Assembly: GCA_965199725.1 (NCBI GenBank)
Contig: OZ241321.1
Location: 868,001-932,000 of the forward strand
DNA from: G965199725 sp965199725
GTDB taxonomy: Bacteria; Pseudomonadota; Gammaproteobacteria; Nitrosococcales; Methylophagaceae
Reading direction: 5' to 3'
DNA length: 64,000 bases
Positions 45,250 to 54,862 of this stretch are shown here, in pieces. The notes under the pieces are model-generated. The model was not told the origin of the DNA. It ran no database searches and was given only the letters and a program-made list of their open reading frames with translations. Each line of letters begins with the position of its first letter. The first letter of the stretch is position 1. The translations under genes were made by a program, and so were the position numbers.

Positions 45250-46335
45250 TTAAAGTCTATCCAGCGACGCAAGCCGGTCAGCTTGGTATTCCCTGACTAA
45301 AGGCTCAATAACCTGATCCAGATTCCCTGCCATAATTTCTGTAAGCTTATACAAGGTTAAATTAATCCGATGATCAGTGAACCGGCCCTGCGGAAAATTA
45401 TAAGTGCGAATCCTTTCGCTGCGATCACCGCTACCCACCTGCAATTTTCTGGTTTCAGCTTGTTCTGAGTCAAGCTTTTGCTGTTTTTCGGCCATAATAC
45501 GTGCCTGCAATACTGCCATTGCCTGCGCACGATTTTTGTGTTGTGATCGCTGGTCTTGGCATTCTACTACAATGCCTGTTGGCAAATGGGTAATCCGAAT
45601 CGCAGAATCTGTTTTATTAACATGCTGACCGCCGGCACCTGATGCACGAAAAGTATCAACACGAAGATCAGCTGGATTGATGTTAATCTGGTTAATTTCA
45701 TCAACTTCTGGCATGATGGCAACAGTGCAAGCCGAAGTATGAATACGGCCTTGTGATTCAGTTTCCGGAATCCTCTGTACCCGATGACCGCCTGATTCAA
45801 ATTTTAGCTGTGAATAGGCACCATCGCCAATAATGCGCATGACAACTTCTTTGTAACCACCATGCTCGCCTTCCTGGACATTAATAAGCTCAATCTGCCA
45901 ACGGCGGGTTTCTGCATAACGGCTGTACATGCGATACAAATCACCAGCAAAAAGGGCTGCTTCATCGCCACCCGTCCCAGCACGCACTTCCAGGAAAATA
46001 TTGCGTCTATCATTTGGATCTGTGGGCAAAAGTAATCTGTTCAAGGTAAGCTCTAACTGTTCTTCTATAACTTCCTTTTCCAATAATTCCTCTCTGGCCA
46101 TATCGCGCAACTCTTGATCGTCTTCCTGTAACATAACCTTGGCATCCTCTATCGCTAACACACATGCTTGATAGCGAGTAAAATTAGCTACAACCTGTGT
46201 TAACTGAGCGTATTCTTGCGATAACTCACGAAATTTGTTTTGATTGGCTATTATGTGTGAATCAGCAAGCAATTCGGCAATATCCTCATGTCGCTTGGCT
46301 AATATTTCCAATTTACGCCTTGTTGATTCTTTCAT
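45250..46335 (-). CDS. prfA: Peptide chain release factor 1
   Basis: RF1 terminates translation at UAA and UAG. The 361-residue product has the catalytic GGQ in RASGAGGQHVNKTDSAIR (about residue 235) and the PxT codon-recognition motif as PET in VQRIPETESQGRIHTSAC, distinguishing it from RF2 (SPF). It follows hemA by three bases, the conserved hemA-prfA pair. Confidence 0.98.
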   Translation of the reverse strand: MKESTRRKLEILAKRHEDIAELLADSHIIANQNKFRELSQEYAQLTQVVANFTRYQACVLAIEDAKVMLQEDDQELRDMAREELLEKEVIEEQLELTLNRLLLPTDPNDRRNIFLEVRAGTGGDEAALFAGDLYRMYSRYAETRRWQIELINVQEGEHGGYKEVVMRIIGDGAYSQLKFESGGHRVQRIPETESQGRIHTSACTVAIMPEVDEINQININPADLRVDTFRASGAGGQHVNKTDSAIRITHLPTGIVVECQDQRSQHKNRAQAMAVLQARIMAEKQQKLDSEQAETRKLQVGSGDRSERIRTYNFPQGRFTDHRINLTLYKLTEIMAGNLDQVIEPLVREYQADRLASLDRL

Positions 46336-46338
46336 ACG

Positions 46339-47592
46339 TTAATCCCTAATATTAAACAGTGTACGCACCGCTTCAATTAAACGACTATTATCGGTAAAGC
46401 CTGCCTGCCGTAGCTGTGTACTTGGCTCATGCAATAATTGTTTGGTCAGAGATCGGGCAAAATTATCAATGATTTGCTCTGCTGGCAAGCCTTGTTCCAG
46501 TTGTTTCTTTGCTTTTTTACGTAAGCGCTCACTTTCCTGTTCCATCCTTTTTCTTAGCTGCCTGATAACGGGAACAGCATCATCTTGCGCTTGTAGCCAA
46601 CCAATAAAATTATTAACCTCGCTGGCAATAATTTCTTCTGCTTTAAGTGCTGCATCACGCCGCGATTGCAGATTCTCATCAACAATTTCTCGTAAATCAT
46701 CAACACAATATAGGTAAACGTCTTCTAAATCACCAACCTCAGATTCAATATCCCTGGGCACGGCAATATCAATCATAAACATGGGGCGACGTTTTCGTTG
46801 TTTTATCGCTTGCTCAACAGTACCTTTACCCAAAATTGGTAACTGGCTAGCGGTAGAACTAATCACAATATCTGCCTCAGCCAAGTGTGTTGGCATATCG
46901 CTCAGTCTAATTGCGTAGCCGTTCACTCGCCTAGCAAAATCATAAGCAGCTTCAATCGTACGATTAGCAATGATGACGCGTCCAATACCGCTGTCACGCA
47001 AGTGGTAAGCGGCAAGATCTATTGTTTCACCAGCACCAACTAATAATGCCGTTGAGTCAGCCAGATTACTGAAAATCTGTCTGGCTAGGTTGACTGCGGC
47101 AAATGCCACTGAAACAGGGCTACTACCTATCGCTGTGTCTGTCCGTACCTGTTTGGCAACGGCAAACACATGTTGAAATAGGCGCCCTAATTTTTTTCCT
47201 ATTGCACCAGCATTAAGCGCCTGACCATACGCAGTTTTGATTTGCCCTAAAATCTGAGGTTCGCCAAGTATCATAGAATCAAGTCCGCACGCTACCCGCA
47301 ACAAATGACGAATAGCATCGTTACCCTGATACTGATAGATATAATCATTTAACGAATCGGCATCTTGTTGATGAAAATAATGCAACCATTCCTTAATAGG
47401 TTTGTCATTTCCATTTATGTGACAGTATACTTCTGTACGATTACAAGTAGACACGATTACCGCTTCAATCACATTGGTCTGTTTTTTTAAAGATGTCAAG
47501 GCTTCAGGCAATAATGCATCATTAAATGCGATATGTTCGCGAATATTGACGGGGGCGGTTTTATGGTTGATGCCGTAGATGAAAAATTGCAT
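46339..47592 (-). CDS. hemA: Glutamyl-tRNA reductase
   Basis: HemA reduces glutamyl-tRNA to glutamate semialdehyde, the first committed step of C5 heme synthesis. The nucleophilic cysteine is C50 in VSTCNRTEVYCH; GLDSMILGEPQILGQ and the NADPH-binding ALLVGAGETI follow, and FMIDIAVPRDIE lies near residue 265. At 417 residues it is the usual size. It is divergent from the TPR lipoprotein gene and coupled to prfA; hemF is next door but on the other strand. Confidence 0.98.
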   Translation of the reverse strand: MQFFIYGINHKTAPVNIREHIAFNDALLPEALTSLKKQTNVIEAVIVSTCNRTEVYCHINGNDKPIKEWLHYFHQQDADSLNDYIYQYQGNDAIRHLLRVACGLDSMILGEPQILGQIKTAYGQALNAGAIGKKLGRLFQHVFAVAKQVRTDTAIGSSPVSVAFAAVNLARQIFSNLADSTALLVGAGETIDLAAYHLRDSGIGRVIIANRTIEAAYDFARRVNGYAIRLSDMPTHLAEADIVISSTASQLPILGKGTVEQAIKQRKRRPMFMIDIAVPRDIESEVGDLEDVYLYCVDDLREIVDENLQSRRDAALKAEEIIASEVNNFIGWLQAQDDAVPVIRQLRKRMEQESERLRKKAKKQLEQGLPAEQIIDNFARSLTKQLLHEPSTQLRQAGFTDNSRLIEAVRTLFNIRD

Positions 47593-47725
47593 ATTATTTG
47601 TGATAAGTCGTCGTTAAATACTGGTAAACTTTACAGTCTGTTATATCGTTAGTCAGCTTAACCAACTTAAAAACCTATTCTATCAAAATCGGTTAGTCAG
47701 GTTAATTTATTATGGATTCATTGCA

Positions 47726-49471
47726 ATGTTACCGAGAAAAGCCTCAAATTTAGCAAGACATTGTTTGGTCTTTTGTGCCTGTATTTCATTGCTGGCATGC
47801 GCATCTTACCCACCTACGCCTATTGAAAACCCTGCTGAAGCAAAAGAGACAAATATTAATGACACTGAAGTAGCTATCATGCCGCTATCACTCACGCCAG
47901 AACTTATGTATTACATCTTGGCGGCTGAAACAGCAAGTCAAAGAAACAAATTAACATCTGCTGCCGATCTCTATTATAGGGCATCCATGCTGACCGAATC
48001 GGCTACCATTGCTGGGCGCTCAGCACAAGCAGCTCTTTTATCTCGCGACAATCAACGCATCAGCCGCGCACTTGATCGCTGGCTGGAAGTTGAGCCAACC
48101 AATGGTGACATTTATGTCATGCAGACTCCTTTGCTCATTTTAAGAGGCGATGATGGCGCTTTAATAGAAGCGATTAATACCTCGCTTAATCTGGCCCCCA
48201 ATAAAGCGCGCGACTACTTAAACCATATCGCCGCTAACTTCAGCAGTCTCATGGAATCTGATCGGGCATTGTCAGTGCTGCAACGCCTAGATAGTTATAA
48301 AAATAACGATCTGGAAGCTTTATTGGCCTACGCACGCTTAGCTACGTTATTTAAACGTTACGAGCCTGCTTTACCTGCTATTGATCTGGTATTAAAGCAG
48401 GCGCCAAAACGGGAAGAAGCCTACATGCTAAAGGCGGACATTCTACAACAGCAGGGCAAAGATAATGAAGCAATAGCCGTACTGAAAAAAATCGCCACTA
48501 AAAAAACAGCAAGTAAAGATGTACGTTTCGCCTATGCAGCATCGCTCGGTGAAAATAATCACATTGATCAGGCGCGTGTGGCATTTACTGCGTTGCAAAA
48601 ACAATTCCCTGACAGTGTAGATATTATCTACGCCTTGGGCATGTTAGCACTAAAAGAAAAAGACGGTAAAACAGCCAAACAGCATTTCAGCCGCATTGTT
48701 ACAAAAGACCCTGACAAACAAGTCTCTTACCTGATGGGTTTGGCTGAAGAAATAGACAACAACCTTGATAATGCACTGGTATGGTTTGCGTCTGTACCAG
48801 CAGATAGCAACAGATTTGAAGAGGCACAGTCACGATATATCAACTTATTAGCAGATAGCGGACAAGTAGGAAAAGCGCGTCTACATCTACAATTAATGCG
48901 CGATCGCCAGTCCGAACAAACCACCCGATACTACCTGCTTGAAGCTGCATTATTGGCAGAATACGGCGAATATTATGCCGCGTTTAATTTATACACAGAA
49001 GCCTTATCACGATATCCAGATGATTCTAACTTGCTGTACGGACGCGCAATGATCGCCGAACGTTTGAATCGTTTAGCTATTCTAGAAGACGATTTTCGCA
49101 CTATTATCAAGCAAAACCCCAACCATCATCGCGCATTAAACGCACTTGGTTACACATTAACAGACAGAACCAATCGGCACAAAGAAGCCTTTGAACTTAT
49201 TAATAAAGCAGTTGCATTAAGTCCCGACAATCCATTTTACCTTGACAGTCTAGGATGGGCATATTACCGACTGGGTAATTTAGATAAAGCGGTAGCGCTA
49301 TTAAAAAAAGCCATCAATATTCGCGATGATGTAGATTTTTTGGCACATCTTGGTGAAGTGTTATGGATGCAAAATAAGCATGATGAGGCCAGAAAAATCT
49401 GGCGGAGAGCAATAGCAAAAGATGACAAAAACAGTTTATTATTACATACCATACGTCGCTTTGGGCTATGA
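47726..49471 (+). CDS. TPR-repeat lipoprotein upstream of lolB
   Basis: A 581-residue protein with a lipoprotein signal (lipobox LLAC, cysteine near residue 25) and many tetratricopeptide repeats, for example YYRASMLTESATIAGRSAQ, AYMLKADILQQQGKDNEA and YLDSLGWAYYRLGNLDKA. Proteins of this type commonly precede lolB in gammaproteobacteria such as Pseudomonas. Its role is not established; it is presumably anchored in an envelope membrane and acts in protein interaction. The stop overlaps the lolB start by four bases, so they are probably co-translated. Confidence 0.85.
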   Translation: MLPRKASNLARHCLVFCACISLLACASYPPTPIENPAEAKETNINDTEVAIMPLSLTPELMYYILAAETASQRNKLTSAADLYYRASMLTESATIAGRSAQAALLSRDNQRISRALDRWLEVEPTNGDIYVMQTPLLILRGDDGALIEAINTSLNLAPNKARDYLNHIAANFSSLMESDRALSVLQRLDSYKNNDLEALLAYARLATLFKRYEPALPAIDLVLKQAPKREEAYMLKADILQQQGKDNEAIAVLKKIATKKTASKDVRFAYAASLGENNHIDQARVAFTALQKQFPDSVDIIYALGMLALKEKDGKTAKQHFSRIVTKDPDKQVSYLMGLAEEIDNNLDNALVWFASVPADSNRFEEAQSRYINLLADSGQVGKARLHLQLMRDRQSEQTTRYYLLEAALLAEYGEYYAAFNLYTEALSRYPDDSNLLYGRAMIAERLNRLAILEDDFRTIIKQNPNHHRALNALGYTLTDRTNRHKEAFELINKAVALSPDNPFYLDSLGWAYYRLGNLDKAVALLKKAINIRDDVDFLAHLGEVLWMQNKHDEARKIWRRAIAKDDKNSLLLHTIRRFGL

Positions 49472-50100
49472 AATATCTATTGGCATTTATCATACTGCTG
49501 CATATGGGAGGCTGTACACCTGTCTGGCAACAGCGCCCTGATGCTAGCACTAGCATAAATGAATTGAAAAACCAGCGAATACTGCAACTTAAAAAATTGG
49601 AAAACTGGAAAATTCAGGGTAGAGCTATTATTGCTCAAGGTAAAGAGGGATGGCACGCTCGGCTCTTATGGCAAGAATTTGATGACACCTACCAAATAAA
49701 ACTGTATGGTCCCTTTGCCCAAAAAACAGTCATACTGAATGGAACTAAAGAAAGTGCTGTGCTCATTACCAGTAACAACCAGCAGGTAGTGTCAACTGAT
49801 GCTGAAAACTTAATCCATAAAGTACTCGATGTGCATTTGCCCATCAACTCACTACGTTACTGGGTACGAGGCATTCCTGCTCCTAACAGTATTGAATCCA
49901 TAGCTTATGACAACAGGGGACGCCCGACTCGCTTGCTTCAGCAAAGCTGGACAATTGATTATCTGGATTATGCTAATTTCAAGACACTAGCGATGCCAAC
50001 GAAAATGTTTATTAAAAATGCTGATACAGGACAACGCCTGCGTCTTGTAATTGACCAGTGGAAAACGACCAGCTCAGAGCAGTCAAAAACGTGGCACTAA
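49468..50100 (+). CDS. lolB: LolB, outer-membrane lipoprotein receptor
   Basis: LolB accepts lipoproteins from LolA and inserts them in the outer membrane, and is itself a lipoprotein. The 210-residue precursor has a short signal ending in MGGC (C16), then NWKIQGRAIIAQGKEGWHARLLW and LYGPFAQKTVIL, matching the LolB beta-sheet, and YWVRGIPAPN further on. It sits between the TPR lipoprotein and ispE, the normal place. Confidence 0.95.
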   Translation: MKYLLAFIILLHMGGCTPVWQQRPDASTSINELKNQRILQLKKLENWKIQGRAIIAQGKEGWHARLLWQEFDDTYQIKLYGPFAQKTVILNGTKESAVLITSNNQQVVSTDAENLIHKVLDVHLPINSLRYWVRGIPAPNSIESIAYDNRGRPTRLLQQSWTIDYLDYANFKTLAMPTKMFIKNADTGQRLRLVIDQWKTTSSEQSKTWH

Positions 50101-50942
50101 CAAACGCAACGACATGGCCTTCGCCGGCAAAAATAAATCTTTTTTTACACGTTACTAGTCAGCGTAATGATGGCTATCATGAATTACAAACTGTGTTTCA
50201 ATTTCTAGATTATTGTGATTATTTGCAATTTAAGGTAACCCGTAAGCCTGATATATCGTTATTAACACCTGTTGCTGGGGTAGCTAACAGTGACAATTTA
50301 ATTATCCGTGCCGCTACCCATCTTAAGCGGTACGTAAATAGCAACCAGGGTGTTGCCGTCAGCATTGACAAGCGGCTACCAATAGGAGGCGGACTGGGGA
50401 GTGGTAGTTCGAATGCAGCTACTACTCTTATTGCATTAAACCGGCTATGGAATTGTCAACTAAGTGATGTTGAGTTAAAGCAACTAGGCCTATCTCTCGG
50501 CGCAGACATACCTATTTTTATTCATGGTAACGCTGCCTGGGCGGAAGGTGTTGGCGACATATTAACGACCATATCACCGCCAGAGACTTGGTATATCGTT
50601 ATTGCACCTGATTGCCGCGTTTCTACTGCCAAAGTATTTTCATCGCCAGAATTGACACGATACTGCGAACCTATCACAATATCAGACTTCCTTTCTGGGG
50701 AAGGTAGAAATGTCTTGGAGGACATAGTAAGAAAATATTATCAGCCTGTTGCTGATGCCCTTGATTGGCTTGGCAGATACGCTTCATCAAGGATGACTGG
50801 CACAGGTGCCTGTGTGTTTGCTAGCGTTAACAATAAGATGCAAGCACGGAAAATAATGGGAAAACTACCCAAAAACTGGCAAGGCTTTGTGGCAAAGGGC
50901 TGCAACCGGTCACCATTGATTTCTCAATGCTTGCAAAATTAA
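50091..50942 (+). CDS. ispE: IspE, CDP-ME kinase
   Basis: A GHMP kinase that phosphorylates CDP-methylerythritol in isoprenoid synthesis. The family opening WPSPAKINLFLHVTSQRNDGYH, the ATP loop PIGGGLGSGSSNAATTL and LSLGADIPIFI are clear, with MTGTGACVFASV near the end. The frame opens at a GTG at 50058; the GTG at 50091 (ALTNATTWPSPAK) aligns better with E. coli and gives 283 residues, overlapping lolB by ten bases. dxr of the same pathway is elsewhere in the window. Confidence 0.96.
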   Translation: MALTNATTWPSPAKINLFLHVTSQRNDGYHELQTVFQFLDYCDYLQFKVTRKPDISLLTPVAGVANSDNLIIRAATHLKRYVNSNQGVAVSIDKRLPIGGGLGSGSSNAATTLIALNRLWNCQLSDVELKQLGLSLGADIPIFIHGNAAWAEGVGDILTTISPPETWYIVIAPDCRVSTAKVFSSPELTRYCEPITISDFLSGEGRNVLEDIVRKYYQPVADALDWLGRYASSRMTGTGACVFASVNNKMQARKIMGKLPKNWQGFVAKGCNRSPLISQCLQN

Positions 50943-50981
50943 GTTGTCATATATTTTGGATAGTTTCAGGACTTTATCTGC

Positions 50982-51056
50982 TGGGGTATCGCCAAGTGGT
51001 AAGGCACAGGGTTTTGATCCCTGCATTCCCAGGTTCGAATCCTGGTACCCCAGCCA
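50982..51056 (+). tRNA. tRNA-Gln (UUG)
   Basis: A 75-base cloverleaf with acceptor TGGGGTA pairing TACCCCA, discriminator G, encoded CCA and anticodon TTG in loop TTTTGAT; the T-arm contains GGTTCGAATCC. The U1-A72 pair is typical of tRNA-Gln. It lies between ispE and prs, the standard position in many gammaproteobacteria. Confidence 0.97.
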
Positions 51057-51144
51057 TTTATATTGTTTTTGACAGGCATTTCAGCAAATCACCGTGAAAA
51101 AAAACAAGCTTATTCAACCAGAGGAACACAGTATCCATGCCAAC

Positions 51145-52080
51145 ATGATGGTGTTTACTGGTAATGCCAATCCCGATCTGGCTAAATATATCGCCAAGTC
51201 ACTTAACATACCACTTGGCAAAATAACGGTTGACGCCTTCAGTGATGGCGAAATTATGGTTGAAGTGCTGGATAATGTACGCGGTAAGGACGTGTTTATT
51301 GTGCAGTCAACCAATATGCCTGCCAATGATAATCTGATGGAATTAATGATAATGACGGATGCTATCCGTCGCGCCTCGGCCAAATGCATTACTCTAGTTA
51401 TACCCTACTTTGGTTATGCCAGACAAGACAGACGTCCTCGGTCTGCCCGAGTGTCCATCACGGCAAAGGTTGTTGCCAATATGCTAGCTGGCGTAGGTGC
51501 TGATAGGCTATTAACGGTTGACTTACATGCCGATCAGATTCAGGGTTTTTTTGAATGTCCAGTTGACAATGTATATGCTGCACCAGTATTGCTTGGCGAC
51601 ATTTGGAAACATAATTATTCTGATCTGGTGGTAGTATCTCCTGATATAGGTGGCGTAGTGCGTGCACGCGCCTTTGCCAAATTATTGGATGCGGAGTTGG
51701 CCATTATTGATAAACGCCGTCCACAACCAAATGTTGCCAAAGTAATGAATATTATTGGTGATGTTAATGGTCTTACCTGTATCATTATTGATGATATCGT
51801 TGATACAGCAGGGACAATATGTGCAGGTGCTGCTGCCCTAAAAGAGCAAGGCGCAGCCCATGTCGCTGCCTATTGTACTCATCCGGTCTTATCTGGGCAT
51901 GCTGTTAATAATATTAAAAACTCTGTGTTGGACGAATTGGTCGTTACCAACAGTATCCCTTTAAATGAAAACGCGCGAAATTGTAGTAAAATTCGCTCGT
52001 TAAATATTGCCGAAATGCTCGCCGAATCAATGTATAGAGTCGGTAGCGGGGGTTCTGTTAGCTCGCTCTATATGGAATGA
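51145..52080 (+). CDS. prs: Ribose-phosphate pyrophosphokinase Prs
   Basis: Makes PRPP from ribose 5-phosphate and ATP for nucleotide, His and Trp synthesis. MMVFTGNANPDLAKYIAKSL opens the family homology. Other signatures are FSDGEIMVEV, YFGYARQDRRPRSA, VVSPDIGGVVRARAFAK and the PRPP loop CIIIDDIVDTAGTI. From the ATG at 51145 it has 311 residues, the normal size. The frame extends to a GTG at 51094 (MKKNKLIQPEEHS), so a 17-residue extension is possible; neither start has a strong Shine-Dalgarno. Confidence 0.95.
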   Translation: MMVFTGNANPDLAKYIAKSLNIPLGKITVDAFSDGEIMVEVLDNVRGKDVFIVQSTNMPANDNLMELMIMTDAIRRASAKCITLVIPYFGYARQDRRPRSARVSITAKVVANMLAGVGADRLLTVDLHADQIQGFFECPVDNVYAAPVLLGDIWKHNYSDLVVVSPDIGGVVRARAFAKLLDAELAIIDKRRPQPNVAKVMNIIGDVNGLTCIIIDDIVDTAGTICAGAAALKEQGAAHVAAYCTHPVLSGHAVNNIKNSVLDELVVTNSIPLNENARNCSKIRSLNIAEMLAESMYRVGSGGSVSSLYME

Positions 52081-52147
52081 TGTTTAAGCACAACGCTTTC
52101 TGGTCGCGGAAAGTAACAATACTGCTATCATATAGGTGGTGTTTGAT

Positions 52148-52163
52148 GAGCATGCTGATGCTC
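52148..52163 (+). terminator. Hairpin between prs and rplY
   Basis: GAGCAT-GCTG-ATGCTC forms a six-pair stem followed by GTTTGCTTTTT, immediately before the rplY Shine-Dalgarno (GGAG). It could end the prs transcript or act as a leader structure for rplY. Confidence 0.5.
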
Positions 52164-52185
52164 GTTTGCTTTTTGGAGAATAAAA

Positions 52186-52869
52186 ATGGAAAATCTATTT
52201 GAAGTACATGCCGATCTACGTACTGACTTAGGAAAAGGTGCAAGCCGCCGCCTACGTCATGCAGGTAAAGTGCCAGCAATCATGTATGGTGCAAATGATA
52301 AGCCTATATCGCTGACATTAAACCATAACGAACTGATCCGTCATCTGGAAGAAGAAGCATTTTATGCTCATATCCTGACCCTGATTGTTGATGGCAAAAA
52401 AAACAAGGTTGTATTAAAAGATCTGCAACGTCATCCAGCAAGCACACATAAAATCATGCACGCTGACTTTTTACGCATTGATAATAAACAAGTCATGACC
52501 ATGGTTGTGCCATTACACTTTGTTGGCAACGATGTCGCCCCTGGGGTTAAAAAAGGAGGAATAGTCTCTCACCTTATGACCGATATTGAGATTGCCTGCC
52601 TGCCAAAGGACCTGCCAGAATATATTGAAGTTGATCTAGCATCTCTAGATCTGGATGCAACTATTCATTTGTCTGAAATTGTCCTGCCTGAAAGCGTTTC
52701 TTCGGTTGCATTGTCGCATATTCAAGCTGAAAATCTTGCCGAAGGTGAACGCTCATCTTACGATCAGGCTGTTGCCAATATTCATACGCCACGTGTTGTT
52801 GTAGAAACTGAAAATGATGATAACCCAATTGATGATACAATTGCACCAGAGGACGATTCTGAAGAGTAA
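52186..52869 (+). CDS. rplY: Ribosomal protein bL25, long (Ctc) form
   Basis: A 5S rRNA-binding protein of the 50S subunit. The 227-residue product is the long Ctc form, with the L25 domain (about residues 5-92, GKGASRRLRHAGKVPAIMYG) and the TL5-type beta domain to about 185, then an acidic tail ending EDDSEE. Upstream is a GGAG site. Order prs-rplY-pth-ychF is conserved. Confidence 0.97.
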   Translation: MENLFEVHADLRTDLGKGASRRLRHAGKVPAIMYGANDKPISLTLNHNELIRHLEEEAFYAHILTLIVDGKKNKVVLKDLQRHPASTHKIMHADFLRIDNKQVMTMVVPLHFVGNDVAPGVKKGGIVSHLMTDIEIACLPKDLPEYIEVDLASLDLDATIHLSEIVLPESVSSVALSHIQAENLAEGERSSYDQAVANIHTPRVVVETENDDNPIDDTIAPEDDSEE

Positions 52870-52893
52870 ATACTTACTAGCAATTAATAGAAC

Positions 52894-53487
52894 GTGGCTA
52901 ATTGGTTAATCGCTGGTCTAGGCAACCCTGGTACTCAATACCAACACACACGGCATAATGTTGGTTTTTGGTGGCTGGATCAGTTAGCTGAACAATTAGG
53001 CGTTACTTTGAATGTTGAAAACAAGTACCAGAGCCGATTTATTCGCCAACCCTATTTGCAACACGAATTATTTTTACTTAAGCCACTGACTTTTATGAAT
53101 AACAGCGGTCAATCAGTAGCCAAACTGGTGCACTTTTACAAAATAGCGCTGACAAATATACTGATTATTCATGATGAACTTGATTTGCCAACAGGCACTG
53201 CGCGCTTGAAGTATGGTGGCGGCCACGGCGGACATAATGGTCTGAGCGATATCATTGCAAAGCTTGGCATTAATAGTTTTTATCGTTGCCGTATTGGCAT
53301 TGGTCGTCCAGAGAAAAATCAACAAGCCATCAACCATGTGCTCAACAAGCCATCACACGCTGATAAAGATCTCATCCTGTCATCAATAGACAATGCTTTA
53401 CAGATATTACCCGACCTGTTATCGGGCGATTTGGCTAAAGCCATGAATTGGCTACATTCACAAGACAGAAAACATCATGGGATTTAA
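52894..53487 (+). CDS. pth: Peptidyl-tRNA hydrolase
   Basis: Pth releases peptides from dropped-off peptidyl-tRNA. The 197-residue product starts at a GTG and has LIAGLGNPGTQYQHTRHNVGF with catalytic H21, KPLTFMNNSGQSV, IHDELDLPTG and GGGHGGHNGLSDI. It lies 25 bases after rplY, and its 3' end overlaps ychF by 11 bases. Confidence 0.98.
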   Translation: MANWLIAGLGNPGTQYQHTRHNVGFWWLDQLAEQLGVTLNVENKYQSRFIRQPYLQHELFLLKPLTFMNNSGQSVAKLVHFYKIALTNILIIHDELDLPTGTARLKYGGGHGGHNGLSDIIAKLGINSFYRCRIGIGRPEKNQQAINHVLNKPSHADKDLILSSIDNALQILPDLLSGDLAKAMNWLHSQDRKHHGI

Positions 53488-54568
53488 ATGTGGTATTGTT
53501 GGACTGCCCAACGTAGGTAAATCAACTTTATTTAATGCGCTGACCCAAGCTGGCACAGATGCACATAATTACCCGTTCTGTACCATAGAACCCCATATAG
53601 GCACCGTGCTAGTACCCGAACACAGAATCAATAAATTGGCAGAAATTGTTATGCCAGAACGTATCGTACCCACAACCATGGAATTTGTTGATATAGCCGG
53701 GTTAGTGGCTGGAGCATCAAAGGGTGAAGGTCTTGGTAATCAATTTCTGGCCAACATCCGTGAAACAGATGCTATAGCACATGTGGTTCGCTGTTTTACA
53801 GACAGCAATGTGACCCATATCGCCAATAAGGTATCGCCGATTGATGATGTTGCAGTCATCAATACCGAATTAGCACTGGCTGATCTAGCAAGTGTTGAAA
53901 AAGCCATGACTAAAACAAGTCGTGATGCCAAAAGGGGCGATAAAGTAGCAACCGCGCGCCTAATGCTATTAAATCTGGTGAGAGAACAACTGGATCAGGG
54001 TAAAGCTGTTCGCACAATGCAACTGGAAGAACAGCAATTGGATTTGTTGCATGATATCCATCTGCTAACTGCTAAGCCGGTAATGTATATTGCCAATATC
54101 TCTGAAAATTGCCTAGCAAATAATCCTATGCTTGATGCACTGACTATACTGGCAGAAAAGGAAAATTCAGCTATCGTCAGCATTTGTGCTACTGTTGAGT
54201 CAGATATCGCGGAGCTTGATGATGCAGAAAAAGATGAGTTCTTAGCTGAATCAGGCCTAAAAGAGCCTGGGCTAAACCGCATTATTCATAAGGGCTACGC
54301 GCTCCTCGGCTTGCATACTTATTTCACTGCTGGCAAAAAAGAAGTACGTGCCTGGACAGTTAACATTGGGGCAACTGCCTTTGAAGGCGCTGGCGTTATC
54401 CATACTGACCTGCAAAAGGGCTTTATCAGAGCCGAGGTGATCAGCTTTGATAGCTTTATAAAATATGGTGGCGAACAGGGTGCCAAAGACGCTGGTAAAT
54501 GGCGACTAGAGGGCAAAAATTATATTATTCAAGGCGGTGATATTATGTATTTTCGTTTTAATGTCTAA
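53477..54568 (+). CDS. ychF: YchF/OLA1 family ribosome-binding ATPase
   Basis: An Obg-family P-loop NTPase that prefers ATP and binds ribosomes, with roles in stress and translation of leaderless mRNA. The 363-residue product has GLPNVGKSTLFNALTQAG (about residues 8-25), FVDIAGLVAGASKGEGLGNQ and the C-terminal TGS domain with FIRAEVISFDSFI. It overlaps pth, as in many gammaproteobacteria. Confidence 0.98.
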   Translation: MGFKCGIVGLPNVGKSTLFNALTQAGTDAHNYPFCTIEPHIGTVLVPEHRINKLAEIVMPERIVPTTMEFVDIAGLVAGASKGEGLGNQFLANIRETDAIAHVVRCFTDSNVTHIANKVSPIDDVAVINTELALADLASVEKAMTKTSRDAKRGDKVATARLMLLNLVREQLDQGKAVRTMQLEEQQLDLLHDIHLLTAKPVMYIANISENCLANNPMLDALTILAEKENSAIVSICATVESDIAELDDAEKDEFLAESGLKEPGLNRIIHKGYALLGLHTYFTAGKKEVRAWTVNIGATAFEGAGVIHTDLQKGFIRAEVISFDSFIKYGGEQGAKDAGKWRLEGKNYIIQGGDIMYFRFNV

Positions 54569-54667
54569 CCGCTATCCGGGAAATAGCTAACATAACCGTT
54601 CATTATAATTGATAATAAATTGCTTGATATTTACCCATTGGGCACGTAGAATTGCCCGCTTCTATAC

Positions 54668-54744
54668 GGCTATGTAGCTCAGTTGGTTAGAGCACATCAC
54701 TCATAATGATGGGGTCGGTAGTTCGAATCTACCCATAGCCACCA
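54668..54744 (+). tRNA. Elongator tRNA-Met (CAU)
   Basis: A 77-base cloverleaf with acceptor GGCTATG pairing CATAGCC and encoded CCA, and anticodon CAT in loop CTCATAA. The body is nearly the same as E. coli elongator tRNA-Met (GTAGCTCAGTTGGTTAGAGC, then CATCA-loop-TGATG), and it lacks the GGG/CCC initiator signature. Confidence 0.9.
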
Positions 54745-54862
54745 ATTCTATAGTTTGCGTTAATACTTAAGATTTTCACTAACTAAAATGAATTAATGCT
54801 TGTTTCATCATTGACTTCTGTTGCTGTCAACACCGCAGTAAGCTAGCAGTTTTGCACGTTGA